Origin: Leclercia sp. UBA7405
Lineage (GTDB): Bacteria; Pseudomonadota; Gammaproteobacteria; Enterobacterales; Enterobacteriaceae
Direction: 5' to 3'
DNA: 9,620 nt
Assembly: GCA_002469605.1 (NCBI GenBank)
Contig: DKMV01000245.1
Location: 1 to 9,620, forward strand
The first letter of the stretch is position 1; every line of letters begins with the position of its first letter. Shown in pieces: positions 1 through 8,380 of the stretch. Both the position numbers and the translations under genes were made by a program. The notes beneath the pieces are model-generated. The model was not told the origin of the DNA and did not search any database. It saw nothing but the letters and a program-made list of their open reading frames with translations.

Positions 1-123
<123 letters not shown>

Positions 124-130
124 TTATTCA

Positions 131-165
131 GCCTCCTGTCTGGGTCAGCCGAGGCCCGGGGAGGC
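131..165 (-). promoter_or_regulatory. Structured rpsF leader, probable S6:S18 autoregulatory RNA motif
   Basis: In the rpsF transcript GCCTCC (165-160) can pair with GGAGGC (136-131), closing a domain that holds a second GC-rich hairpin (GCC-TC-GGC or GGG...CCC) and a CCG-containing unpaired stretch. It ends about 13 bases before the rpsF Shine-Dalgarno. E. coli and many other bacteria have a leader motif here that is bound by the S6:S18 complex for autoregulation. Position and pairing agree with that motif. The assignment to the family is from recall, not a covariance-model hit. Confidence 0.7.
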
Positions 166-204
166 AAGGAACGTGTTAAAGGTCGGCTGAAAAATTGACG
201 CGTC

Positions 205-233
205 ATAATACTTGCGCACCCCAGGAAACTCAA
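205..233 (-). promoter_or_regulatory. rpsF operon sigma-70 promoter
   Basis: On the minus strand TTGAGT (233-228, -35, 4 of 6 matches) is followed by a 17-base spacer and TATTAT (210-205, -10, 5 of 6 matches). Transcription would begin near 198, giving a leader of roughly 90 bases that contains the whole hairpin domain at 131-165. This is the best sigma-70 match in the window. Confidence 0.75.
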
Positions 234-449
234 GCTGATTGCACAAATAATTCGCACAAAGCGCAAAGCGGGTCTAAGCCGGTGATTTACCATTAAACGG
301 ACTCAATTGCGGCGTTTTTTTGAACAACAGCATCAGAAATGGTCGCCATTCTTCTCTTTATAAGTGATTACACTTTAATCAGAGCCCGGCCGGGCAAGCA
401 CAGGAGAGAGATAAACCGATTCACAGTATGTCGTCGTGGAGCGCATATC
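234..449. other. Divergent gap between the rpsF promoter and yjfY
   Basis: This AT-rich stretch separates the divergent rpsF and yjfY. On the plus strand the best -10 candidate for yjfY is TATAAG at 359-364 (5 of 6 matches), but no good -35 lies 16-18 bases upstream, so an activator or another sigma factor may be needed. A 12-bp palindrome GCCCGGCCGGGC at 384-395 and a purine-rich AGGAGAGAG at 402-410 lie in the presumed yjfY leader. I see no further gene. Confidence 0.45.
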
Positions 450-725
450 ATGAAAAAAATCACCCTTGCGGTCCTGGCTACGCTGTTGCTGAGTGCTAAT
501 GCGGCGGCAGCCATCAGGATCGACGGCCAACAGGCCAGAAACATGGATGATGTGCAAAGCTTAGGCGTAATTTATATCAACCATAACTTCGCCACTGAAA
601 GTGAAGCAGATCAAGCCCTGAATCAGGAAGCCGATGCGCAGGATGCCCGCTATTATCGCGTGATGCTCATCCGCGAGCCGGGCAGCAACGGCAATATGCA
701 TGCCAGCGCAGCTATCTATAAGTAA
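450..725 (+). CDS. yjfY: Small exported DUF1471 (YhcN/BhsA-type) protein YjfY
   Basis: The 91-residue product has a classical Sec signal peptide (KK, then a hydrophobic run at residues 4-15, then ANAAAA) with likely cleavage around residue 18-21. One DUF1471 domain follows, from about residue 35 to the C-terminus, with the family pattern G(V/I)IYIN near the start and an alternating ending (ASAAIYK). The mature protein should be periplasmic. DUF1471 proteins are small stress- and biofilm-related proteins of enterobacteria; the molecular role of YjfY is not established. I chose the ATG at 450 because GGAG (438-441) lies eight bases upstream and the signal peptide begins there; the in-frame extension to 339 is not signal-like. 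Two paralogues, bsmA and yjfN, lie at the far side of the ula block. Confidence 0.88.
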   Translation: MKKITLAVLATLLLSANAAAAIRIDGQQARNMDDVQSLGVIYINHNFATESEADQALNQEADAQDARYYRVMLIREPGSNGNMHASAAIYK

Positions 726-781
726 TGTTCTGGCGCCAACACCAGGAACGTTAACAACGAGAATAAAGATATCGTTTTATT

Positions 782-806
782 AGCCCCCGGCACGGGGGCT
801 TTTTTT
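782..806 (+). terminator. Rho-independent terminator of yjfY
   Basis: AGCCCCC (782-788), loop GGCAC, then GGGGGCT (794-800) form a 7-bp GC-rich stem followed by seven T's (800-806). The T tract overlaps the last codon region of convergent ulaF, whose TAA stop reads 807-805 on the minus strand. On the minus strand no T run follows the stem, so it is a strong terminator only for plus-strand transcripts. ulaF transcripts would still contain the hairpin just past the stop codon. Confidence 0.9.
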
Positions 807-1491
807 ATTTTTGCCCGTAATAGGCATTCGGACCGTGCTTGCGCAGGAAATGCTTGTTCATCAGATAGCTATCAATGGGCTGAAGCTGCGGATTAATGCC
901 GCGCGCAATCCATGCCATGCGCGCCACCTCTTCCATCACCACGGCATTATGCACCGCATCGTGCGCGTCTTTCCCCCAGGCGAAGGGGCCATGCTGATAG
1001 ACCACTATACCCGGCGTATGCAGGGGTTCAGCACTCCCCAGGGTTTCGATTATCACCTCTCCGGTATTGTGCTCATATTCCCCTTCTACCTCCTGCTGGG
1101 TTAATGCCCGCGTGCAGGGAATATCGCCAAAGAAGTAATCGGCATGGGTCGTCCCCAACGCCGGGATCGCCAGCCCGGCCTGTGCCCAGGCGGTGGCATG
1201 GGTCGAGTGGGTATGCACCACGCCGCCGAGAGAGGGATAACGCCGGTACAGCGCCAGATGGGTGGCGGTATCGGAAGAGGGGCGCCACTTCCCGTCTACC
1301 CTGTTGCCGTCGAGATCCACCACCACCATATCCTCTGCGCTCATCGCGTCGTAGGCTACCCCGCTGGGCTTGATGGCGACCAGGCCACGCGCACGATCGA
1401 TGGCGCTGACGTTACCCCAGGTAAAGGTGACCAGGCCGTAACGCGGCAGATCCATGTTTGCCTCAAACACCTGCTGTTTAAGCTGCTTCAT
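805..1491 (-). CDS. ulaF: L-ribulose-5-phosphate 4-epimerase UlaF
   Basis: UlaF converts L-ribulose-5-phosphate to D-xylulose-5-phosphate, the last step of ascorbate use, in the cytoplasm. The 228-residue product is a class II aldolase/AraD-family protein of the same length as E. coli UlaF. The zinc-site residues of the family are present: HTH at 93-95, His167 in QHGPF and Asp74 in SSD; the catalytic Asp118 and Tyr225 near the C-terminus are also there. I placed the start at ATG 1491-1489, six bases after GGAGG (1502-1498). An upstream in-frame GTG (1497) would sit on the Shine-Dalgarno itself. The gene overlaps the end of ulaE by 14 bases, which suggests translational coupling. It is the last gene of the operon. 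Confidence 0.96.
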   Translation of the reverse strand: MKQLKQQVFEANMDLPRYGLVTFTWGNVSAIDRARGLVAIKPSGVAYDAMSAEDMVVVDLDGNRVDGKWRPSSDTATHLALYRRYPSLGGVVHTHSTHATAWAQAGLAIPALGTTHADYFFGDIPCTRALTQQEVEGEYEHNTGEVIIETLGSAEPLHTPGIVVYQHGPFAWGKDAHDAVHNAVVMEEVARMAWIARGINPQLQPIDSYLMNKHFLRKHGPNAYYGQK

Positions 1492-2344
1492 GGTCACCCT
1501 CCATCAGCCCTGCCCGCGCCATGCGCTCAAGCACCCAGTCGCGCGCCCTGGCGACCTCATGGAGCGGATCGGCCGCGGTTTCACTCCACATTTCAATTAA
1601 ATAGGGCCCGCAATAACCGCTCTGTTTAAGGGTGGCGAAGCAGCGCTCGAAATCCACGACCCCGGTGCCGAAGGGGACGTTCTTGAACACGCCCGGCTTC
1701 GTGTCTTTAACATGCACCGCCACGATATGCCCCTGCCCCGCCCGCAGCTCCATCTGGACGTCGTTATCCCAGGCGGAAAGGTTGCCAATATCGGGATAAA
1801 GCTGGAACCAGGGGTTGTTCAGATAGTGGGCGTAACCGAGCGCTTTGCTGATGGAGTTCATCAGGGGGTAATCCATGATCTCCATCGCCAGCGTCACCTG
1901 GGCGCGGCTGGCCATCTCCACGCTCTCTTTCAGGCCGTCACGGAAACGGCGGCGCGTTTCATCGTTCGCCTGCTGATAATAGACGTCGTAGCCGGCAAGC
2001 TGGATCACGCGGATCCCCACATCCTGCGCCAGCCGAATCGCTTTGCCCATGATCTCCAGCCCCTGCTGGCGCACCGCATCATCTTCGCTGCCGAGCGGGA
2101 AACGGCGATGGGCGCTCAGGCACATAGAGGGAACGCGCACGCCGGTCTCGGCGATAGCGTTGATAAGGGCCAGCCGCTGCTCCCGGCTCCAGTCGAGGCG
2201 GGCAAGCCGCTGGTCAGTTTCGTCGACCGACATTTCGACAAAATCAAAACCCAGCGCCTTTGCCTGCCGCAGCCGCTCCAGCCAGTTCTCTCCGGCGGGA
2301 AGGGCTTTTTCATAGATGCCAAGCGGCACCTGTTTCGACAACAT
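1478..2344 (-). CDS. ulaE: L-xylulose-5-phosphate 3-epimerase UlaE
   Basis: UlaE epimerises L-xylulose-5-phosphate to L-ribulose-5-phosphate. It is a 288-residue TIM-barrel enzyme of the xylose-isomerase-like/AP-endonuclease-2 superfamily. The four metal-site residues of the family are at the expected places: Glu155 (AMEIMD), Asp185 (YPDIGN), His211 (VHVKD) and Glu251 (LIEMWSE). The start ATG 2344 is preceded by AAGGAG at 2355-2350, which is fused to the ulaD stop codon; the gap is nine bases. The protein is about four residues longer at the C-terminus than E. coli UlaE as I recall it, because the reading frame runs 14 bases into ulaF. Confidence 0.96.
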   Translation of the reverse strand: MLSKQVPLGIYEKALPAGENWLERLRQAKALGFDFVEMSVDETDQRLARLDWSREQRLALINAIAETGVRVPSMCLSAHRRFPLGSEDDAVRQQGLEIMGKAIRLAQDVGIRVIQLAGYDVYYQQANDETRRRFRDGLKESVEMASRAQVTLAMEIMDYPLMNSISKALGYAHYLNNPWFQLYPDIGNLSAWDNDVQMELRAGQGHIVAVHVKDTKPGVFKNVPFGTGVVDFERCFATLKQSGYCGPYLIEMWSETAADPLHEVARARDWVLERMARAGLMEGDHEAA

Positions 2345-2353
2345 AGCGGCTCC

Positions 2354-3004
2354 TTATCCCCAAAGCTGGGCAATTGAGCGTTTGAACTGACGTGCGGCTT
2401 CAACCGGCGAAGCGGCATCACGGATACTGCGCCCGGCAATAAATACATGAATGGGAATGCCCTGGAACAGCGGCAGATCTTCCAGCGCCAGCCCGCCGGT
2501 TACCGTCACCTTAAAGCCCATCTCCGCCAGCCGCTTAATGGCGCCGATATCCGCATCGCTCCAGGCAACGCCCGCTGCCTGGGCATCGCGGCTGCGGTGA
2601 TAAACCACCTGCTGGATCCCGGCATTACGCCATGCTTCTGCCTGCTCCCAGGTCCAGAAGCCGGTGAGTTCGATCTGCACGTCGCCGTTAAACTCCCTGG
2701 CAACGTCCAGCGCTCCTTTGGCGGTGTTGATATCCGCGCAGCAGATCACCGTCACCCAGTCGGCGTTGGCTTCGAAGCACATCCGCGACAGGATTTTGCC
2801 CGCATCGGCAATTTTGGCGTCTGCCAGCACGATTTTATGCGGATAGAGCGCTTTCAGATCGCGCACGGCGCGAACGCCCTCCCCGACGCACAAAATGGTG
2901 CCCACTTCGATGATATCCACCTCTTCGGCAATCAGACGTGTCGTTTCGTAAGCATGGGCCAGAGTTTGGTTATCCAGCGCGACCTGCAACATTGGTAATG
3001 ACAT
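2354..3004 (-). CDS. ulaD: 3-keto-L-gulonate-6-phosphate decarboxylase UlaD
   Basis: UlaD removes CO2 from 3-keto-L-gulonate-6-phosphate to give L-xylulose-5-phosphate. At 216 residues it has the length of E. coli UlaD and belongs to the orotidine-5'-phosphate decarboxylase suprafamily. The family's active-site set is complete: Glu33 (IIEVG), Asp62 and Lys64 with Asp67 (the DAKIAD motif), Glu112, His136 and Arg139 (YHRSRD). The phosphate loop lies near GRSIRDA at the C-terminal side. The start ATG 3004 has AGGGA (3015-3011) six bases upstream, in the 12-base gap after ulaC. The protein is expected to be a Mg-dependent dimer. Confidence 0.97.
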   Translation of the reverse strand: MSLPMLQVALDNQTLAHAYETTRLIAEEVDIIEVGTILCVGEGVRAVRDLKALYPHKIVLADAKIADAGKILSRMCFEANADWVTVICCADINTAKGALDVAREFNGDVQIELTGFWTWEQAEAWRNAGIQQVVYHRSRDAQAAGVAWSDADIGAIKRLAEMGFKVTVTGGLALEDLPLFQGIPIHVFIAGRSIRDAASPVEAARQFKRSIAQLWG

Positions 3005-3016
3005 TGACGTTCCCTC

Positions 3017-3484
3017 TCAGACTGCCGCCGCAGTGGCGTTATCGATTAAATCCAGTACGTCCTGCTCGGTACGGCAGGCGCGTAAACGGTCGAAATTGGC
3101 TTCATCTTCAAACAGATTGACGATCTGCATGATGCCCACCTCCTGGTGGGTATTGGCATCAACGGCCGCCATGGTGATGAGGATATCGACCGGATCGTTA
3201 TCTTCGTGGTTAAAGTTCAGCGGGGTTTTTAGGGTGACCAGTGCGAATCCGGTTTTTTTGACCCCCTCCTCCGGGCGGCCATGCGGCATCGCCAGCCCAG
3301 GGGCAATCACGAAGTACGGACCAAACTGCGCCACGCCATCAAGAATGGCCTGGTAATAGCGCGGCTCAACAACATCGGCCTTAACCAGCAAATCGACACC
3401 CAGCTTTACCGCTTCCTGCCAGGTGCTGGCTTCGGCCTGCAAAAGAATGGAGTGGTTTTCTGCCAGCGAATCACGGAGTTTCAT
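3017..3484 (-). CDS. ulaC: Ascorbate PTS component IIA, UlaC
   Basis: This 155-residue cytoplasmic protein is an EIIA of the mannitol/fructose type (PTS_EIIA_2). It takes phosphate from HPr and passes it to the cysteine of UlaB. The phosphorylated histidine is His68 in [11 protein letters not shown], the standard signature of this EIIA type. The start ATG 3484 follows AAGGAGG, whose TAA is the ulaB stop codon; the gap is nine bases. Length matches E. coli UlaC (154) within one residue. Confidence 0.95.
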   Translation of the reverse strand: MKLRDSLAENHSILLQAEASTWQEAVKLGVDLLVKADVVEPRYYQAILDGVAQFGPYFVIAPGLAMPHGRPEEGVKKTGFALVTLKTPLNFNHEDNDPVDILITMAAVDANTHQEVGIMQIVNLFEDEANFDRLRACRTEQDVLDLIDNATAAAV

Positions 3485-3493
3485 AGGGCCTCC

Positions 3494-3799
3494 TTACTTC
3501 ACGTCCTGCGGGAAGTGTTCTTTGATCACCTCCAACAGTTTTGGGCCAAAATCCGCAGGCGACAGCATGTTGCGTACGCCCACCACATATTTATTGCCTG
3601 TAACGCTAATTTCACCGGCGATATGGGTAGAGGCGATGATGATATCTGCGCCGTTCAGTTCACTTTTGTACTCACCCACCGCGCAGCTGTTCACCGTGTG
3701 GTCAATGTTTGACTGGGTTAAAAACTGGTCCACTTTCATTTTCATGATCATGGAGCTTCCTTGTCCGTTACCACATACAGCCAGAATACGTACGGTCAT
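3494..3799 (-). CDS. ulaB: Ascorbate PTS component IIB, UlaB
   Basis: UlaB is a 101-residue EIIB of the lactose/cellobiose-like superfamily. Its phosphocysteine is Cys9 in the P-loop [13 protein letters not shown] at the N-terminus. It carries phosphate from UlaC to ascorbate bound in UlaA. I chose ATG 3799, eight bases after GGAG (3811-3808); the in-frame TTG at 3805 is only two codons upstream and too close to the Shine-Dalgarno. The ulaA stop TAA (3814-3812) runs directly into GGAG, so the two genes are likely translationally coupled. Confidence 0.95.
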   Translation of the reverse strand: MTVRILAVCGNGQGSSMIMKMKVDQFLTQSNIDHTVNSCAVGEYKSELNGADIIIASTHIAGEISVTGNKYVVGVRNMLSPADFGPKLLEVIKEHFPQDVK

Positions 3800-3811
3800 A
3801 GTCAAAACTCC

Positions 3812-5275
<1,464 letters not shown>

Positions 5276-5316
5276 TCACAAATAATCACCACAAGATTGC
5301 ATTTGATTATTTGTGA
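5276..5316. promoter_or_regulatory. UlaR operator pair proximal to ulaA
   Basis: A perfect 13-bp inverted repeat: TCACAAATAATCA (5276-5288) and TGATTATTTGTGA (5304-5316), separated by 15 bases. The same half-site recurs twice, less perfectly, next to ulaG. DeoR-family repressors bind repeated half-sites, and E. coli UlaR is reported to use several operators in this gap, so UlaR is the obvious ligand. The left half abuts the candidate ulaA -10. Confidence 0.75.
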
Positions 5317-5330
5317 CGCATCACGCAAAT
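5309..5330. promoter_or_regulatory. Candidate CRP (cAMP receptor protein) site
   Basis: The 22-bp stretch reads ATT-TGTGA-CGCATC-ACGCA-AAT. The left half TGTGA is perfect; the right half matches TCACA at 3 of 5 positions, and the ends ATTTG/CAAAT are symmetric. It overlaps the UlaR half-site 5304-5316 by eight bases. The ula operons of E. coli are catabolite-controlled, which makes a CRP site expected here, but this match is only moderate. Confidence 0.45.
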
Positions 5331-5392
5331 TATTTCCCTTCATACCGTAATGACTTTCATTTCAATCGCCATATTTTTATTATTTTATTAAA

Positions 5393-5405
5393 TATCAACA
5401 TATTG
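5393..5405 (+). promoter_or_regulatory. IHF binding site
   Basis: TATCAACATATTG fits the IHF core consensus WATCAANNNNTTR at every defined position, and an A/T-only stretch of more than 20 bases lies just upstream, as is usual for strong IHF sites. It lies roughly midway between the two UlaR operator pairs. IHF is reported to take part in ula repression in E. coli by helping loop formation. Confidence 0.75.
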
Positions 5406-5518
5406 AATGATTTATTAATCATAAGAAACGACGCGTAACGCATCAGAAATAGGCTTTACTGACCAAACCGCACTGCAAAATGCCCGTTGCAATGCTGATT
5501 TGTTGGTGACAATATAAA

Positions 5519-5549
5519 TCACATTGAATCAAGATATGATTACTTATGA
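5519..5549. promoter_or_regulatory. UlaR operator pair proximal to ulaG
   Basis: TCACATTGAATCA (5519-5531; 3 mismatches to the ulaA-side half-site) and TGATTACTTATGA (5537-5549; 2 mismatches) form an inverted pair with a 5-base spacer, against 15 bases on the ulaA side. The right half covers TATGAT (5535-5540), the best -10 candidate for ulaG, so bound repressor would block polymerase. No clear -35 is seen. Confidence 0.65.
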
Positions 5550-5569
5550 TGGAAAGAGGGAGTCTGGCA

Positions 5570-6634
5570 ATGAGTAAAGTGAACACTATCACCCGCGAAT
5601 CATGGATCCTCAGCACCTTCCCGGAATGGGGAACCTGGCTGAATGAAGAGATTGAACAAGAGCAGGTCGCCCCTGGCACCTTTGCCATGTGGTGGCTGGG
5701 CTGTACCGGGATCTGGCTGAAATCTCAGGGTGGCGCCAACGTCTGCGTCGATTTCTGGTGCGGCACCGGCAAGCAGAGCCACGGTAACCCGCTGATGAAA
5801 AAAGGGCATCAGATGCAGCGTATGGCGGGGGTGCAGAAGCTGCAACCGAACCTGCGCACCACGCCCTTTGTCCTCGATCCGTTCGGCATTCGTCAGATCG
5901 ATGCCGTACTGGCAACCCACGATCATAACGATCACATTGATGTGAACGTGGCCGCCGCCGTGATGCAAAACTGCGCCTCAGATGTGCCCTTTATCGGCCC
6001 GCAAACCTGCGTGGATATCTGGATGGGCTGGGGCGTACCGAAAGAGCGCTGCATCGTGGTGAAGCCGGGCGATGTAGTGAAAATCAAAGATATTGAAATC
6101 CACGCGCTGGATGCGTTTGACCGTACGGCCCTGATTACCCTGCCGGCGGACCAGAAGGCAGAGGGCGTACTGCCGGACGGCATGGACGAACGCGCGGTGA
6201 ACTATCTGTTTAAAACACCGGGTGGCAATCTGTACCACAGCGGGGATTCGCACTATTCCAACTACTATGCGAAGCACGGCAACGAGCACCAGATTGACGT
6301 GGCGCTGGGCTCCTACGGTGAGAACCCGCGCGGCATCACCGATAAGATGACCAGCGCCGATATTCTGCGCATGGCAGAAGCCCTCAATACCAAAGTAGTG
6401 ATCCCGTTCCACCACGATATCTGGTCAAACTTCCAGGCCGACCCGCAGGAGATTCGGGTGCTGTGGGAGATGAAAAAAGATCGGCTTAAGTACGGCTTTA
6501 AGCCCTTTATCTGGCAGGTGGGCGGCAAGTTCACCTGGCCGCTGGATAAGGATAATTTTGAGTATCACTATCCTCGCGGCTTTGATGACTGCTTCACCAT
6601 CGAGCCCGATCTGCCGTTTAAATCTTTCCTGTAA
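5570..6634 (+). CDS. ulaG: L-ascorbate-6-phosphate lactonase UlaG
   Basis: UlaG hydrolyses the lactone ring of L-ascorbate-6-phosphate, the first cytoplasmic step after PTS uptake. The 354-residue protein is a metallo-beta-lactamase-fold enzyme with the HDHNDH motif at residues 117-122, the following metal-site region SGDSH (224-228, Asp226) and PFHHDIW (279-285). The E. coli enzyme is Mn-dependent and of identical length. The start ATG 5570 is chosen because GGGAG (5558-5562) lies seven bases upstream and the protein then begins MSKV as in E. coli; the ATGs at 5546/5549 lie within the operator and lack a Shine-Dalgarno. The gene is divergent from the operon it feeds, and both are likely under UlaR. 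Confidence 0.97.
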   Translation: MSKVNTITRESWILSTFPEWGTWLNEEIEQEQVAPGTFAMWWLGCTGIWLKSQGGANVCVDFWCGTGKQSHGNPLMKKGHQMQRMAGVQKLQPNLRTTPFVLDPFGIRQIDAVLATHDHNDHIDVNVAAAVMQNCASDVPFIGPQTCVDIWMGWGVPKERCIVVKPGDVVKIKDIEIHALDAFDRTALITLPADQKAEGVLPDGMDERAVNYLFKTPGGNLYHSGDSHYSNYYAKHGNEHQIDVALGSYGENPRGITDKMTSADILRMAEALNTKVVIPFHHDIWSNFQADPQEIRVLWEMKKDRLKYGFKPFIWQVGGKFTWPLDKDNFEYHYPRGFDDCFTIEPDLPFKSFL

Positions 6635-6643
6635 CCCGCAGCT

Positions 6644-6682
6644 TATCGCCAGGCCTGGTGCCTGGCGATACCATTATTTTTT
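6644..6682 (+). terminator. Hairpin terminator between ulaG and ulaR
   Basis: TATCGCCAGGC (6644-6654) and GCCTGGCGATA (6660-6670) form a perfect 11-bp stem with loop CTGGT, ten bases after the ulaG stop. A run of six T's (6677-6682) follows, but only after six intervening bases, so it may terminate imperfectly or mainly protect the ulaG mRNA 3' end. It separates ulaG from ulaR and argues that ulaR has its own promoter. Confidence 0.75.
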
Positions 6683-6741
6683 AGTAATTTCAGGCTATTT
6701 CAAATATCATCTTTTCACATCAATTTTGTTCGGAATAGCTC

Positions 6742-7497
6742 ATGACCGAAGCACAGCGTCATCAAATTTTGCTCGAACTTCTGGCGCAAACCGGGTTCGT
6801 TACCGTTGAACAGGTCATCTCGCGGCTGGGGGTCTCTCCCGCCACGGCACGCCGCGATATCAATAAGCTTGATGAGAGCGGCAAACTGAAAAAAGTGCGC
6901 AATGGCGCAGAGGCCATCACCCAGCAGCGGCCGCGCTGGTCGCCGATGAACATCCATCAGGCGCAGAATCACGATGAGAAAGTTCGCATCGCCAGGGCCG
7001 CCTCACAGCTGGTGAATCCAGGCGAGAGCGTGGTGATTAACTGTGGCTCCACGGCGTTTTTATTAGGCCGGGAAATGTGCGGCAAGCCGGTGCAGATCAT
7101 TACTAACTATCTGCCGCTGGCGAACTATCTCATCGACCAGGAGCATGAAAGCGTGGTGATCATGGGCGGCCAGTACAATAAAAGCCAGTCCATTACCCTA
7201 AGCCCGCAGGAGAGCGAAAACAGCCTGTATGCCGGGCACTGGATGTTTACCAGCGGCAAAGGCCTGACCGCCGATGGGCTGTATAAAACAGACATGCTGA
7301 CCGCCATGGCCGAGCAGAAGATGCTGAACGTGGTTGGCAAACTGGTAGTGCTGGTAGACAGCAGCAAAGTGGGGGAGCGCGCCGGGATGCTATTCAGCCG
7401 CGCGGAGCAGATAAACCTGGTGATCACCGGCAAGCAGGCCGAGCCACAGATCCTCCAGAAACTGGAAGATCAGGGCGTGAAAGCGCTGCGCGTCTAG
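6742..7497 (+). CDS. ulaR: HTH-type transcriptional repressor UlaR (DeoR family)
   Basis: The 251-residue product has the DeoR layout: an N-terminal winged helix-turn-helix (about residues 3-57, recognition region [13 protein letters not shown] at 31-43) and a C-terminal DeoR effector domain with the sugar-phosphate-isomerase-like NCGST motif (100-104). Length and sequence match E. coli UlaR, which represses ulaABCDEF and ulaG and is released by L-ascorbate-6-phosphate. The start ATG 6742 has only a weak Shine-Dalgarno (GGAA 6732-6735), consistent with low repressor levels. TATCAT (6705-6710) is a possible -10 for an own promoter, without a clear -35. The stop codon overlaps the stop of convergent yjfP. 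Confidence 0.96.
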   Translation: MTEAQRHQILLELLAQTGFVTVEQVISRLGVSPATARRDINKLDESGKLKKVRNGAEAITQQRPRWSPMNIHQAQNHDEKVRIARAASQLVNPGESVVINCGSTAFLLGREMCGKPVQIITNYLPLANYLIDQEHESVVIMGGQYNKSQSITLSPQESENSLYAGHWMFTSGKGLTADGLYKTDMLTAMAEQKMLNVVGKLVVLVDSSKVGERAGMLFSRAEQINLVITGKQAEPQILQKLEDQGVKALRV

Positions 7498-8222
7498 AGG
7501 TGCTGTTGAAAGAAGCTGACGGTCGCCTCCAGCGCCTTTGGCGTAATACGGTGCCGTACTCCCGCTTCCCATATGCAGGTGAGATTGCTATCCAGCCCGG
7601 CATGCTGTAAGGCCTGCTGTAAACGGAAGGTCTCTATCGCCGGCACCACATCATCCGCCTCTCCGTGCCACAACAACAGCGGGCGATCGGCCAGCCGCGG
7701 CAGGGCATGGGACACCTCCCACTCTGCCAGCGGAGCCAGAGCGGTATTAAAAAGGTCATCCTGTGGGGGAAATAGCGTGCGGGCAAGGGAGGTGAAGTAA
7801 CCCGATCCCATCAGGCTTGCCACACATTTGACCTCCGGGTGATGCGTCATAATGCCGAGGGCGGTCATGCCGCCCATTGAGGCTCCCGCCACCGCTAAAC
7901 GTTCATCCGCCACCAGCCCGGTCTCGCAGAGGGCATCCCGCAGCCCGGCGAATTCCACCAGGTTACCGTACAGAATGGGCCAGAATTGCCCTGCACGCGC
8001 CTGCTCATCCCCGGCGAAGCGCGCCCCGTGATCCGGGGCGTCGGGCATTACCGCGCGAAAGCCGGCCTGCGCCAGCGCCACGGCAAAGTAGCTGTAGACC
8101 AGACTGGATGAGGCAAAGCCGTGATAAAAGATCACCGCGGGCAAGGGCTGCTCCCCCGCTCCCGCCGGAAACGCATGTAAAACCTTATGGTTTCCAAGCT
8201 GCTCTGTTTTAAGTTCAATCAT
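7494..8222 (-). CDS. yjfP: Alpha/beta-hydrolase esterase YjfP
   Basis: The 242-residue cytoplasmic protein is an alpha/beta-hydrolase of the prolyl-oligopeptidase/dienelactone-hydrolase type. The oxyanion-side YHGF lies at residues 33-36, the nucleophile elbow GASMG at 113-117 with Ser115, the acid Asp190 in HGEADDVVP, and the catalytic His224 in VRHRITP. E. coli YjfP is reported as a carboxylesterase with unknown natural substrate. Relative to that protein as I recall it (249 residues), this one lacks about seven residues around position 154, in the lid or cap region. ATG 8222 is preceded by AAGGA (8233-8229). The gene is divergent from bsmA and converges on ulaR. A role in ascorbate metabolism is suggested only by its position. 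Confidence 0.92.
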   Translation of the reverse strand: MIELKTEQLGNHKVLHAFPAGAGEQPLPAVIFYHGFASSSLVYSYFAVALAQAGFRAVMPDAPDHGARFAGDEQARAGQFWPILYGNLVEFAGLRDALCETGLVADERLAVAGASMGGMTALGIMTHHPEVKCVASLMGSGYFTSLARTLFPPQDDLFNTALAPLAEWEVSHALPRLADRPLLLWHGEADDVVPAIETFRLQQALQHAGLDSNLTCIWEAGVRHRITPKALEATVSFFQQHL

Positions 8223-8380
8223 TGTCGATCCTTAGCCCGCAGGGTGATTCATAATGTTGAGAAGTGGCTTACGCTTTCACGCTATTTTCATTCGAAATGT
8301 ACGCGACAGCTAACAGTTTGGGAACATTATCCCAAAATGAAATTAACAGACATCTACACTATTGCTATCAGGAAACGAAT
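8223..8380. promoter_or_regulatory. Divergent yjfP-bsmA promoter region with a 20-bp dyad
   Basis: The region contains a perfect inverted repeat TTTGGGA-N6-TCCCAAA (8317-8336), 45 bases upstream of the bsmA start. For yjfP, the minus strand has GTGAAA (8280-8275) and CATTAT (8256-8251) with an 18-base spacer, a weak sigma-70 match (4 of 6 in each element). No convincing promoter is seen for bsmA. The dyad is a plausible operator or leader element, with the binding protein unknown. Confidence 0.45.

Noticed and set aside
339..449. Upstream in-frame extension of yjfY (37 extra residues)
   Set aside because: It has no Shine-Dalgarno, reads RARPGKHRREINR and would bury the clear signal peptide that starts at 450.
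428..499. Possible 23-codon leader peptide overlapping the start of yjfY in another frame
   Set aside because: The AGGAGAGAG at 402-410 is about 17 bases from its ATG, and the peptide has no attenuator-like residue run.
1492..1497. GTG start for ulaF
   Set aside because: It overlaps the GGAGGG Shine-Dalgarno; the ATG at 1491 has ideal spacing and gives the usual family length.
1712..2377. 221-codon open frame antisense to ulaE
   Set aside because: Same reason: a shadow of a well-conserved gene with all active-site residues on the other strand.
8264..8380. N-terminal extension of bsmA
   Set aside because: It would put 39 residues before a lipoprotein signal; the start at 8381 has a proper Shine-Dalgarno.
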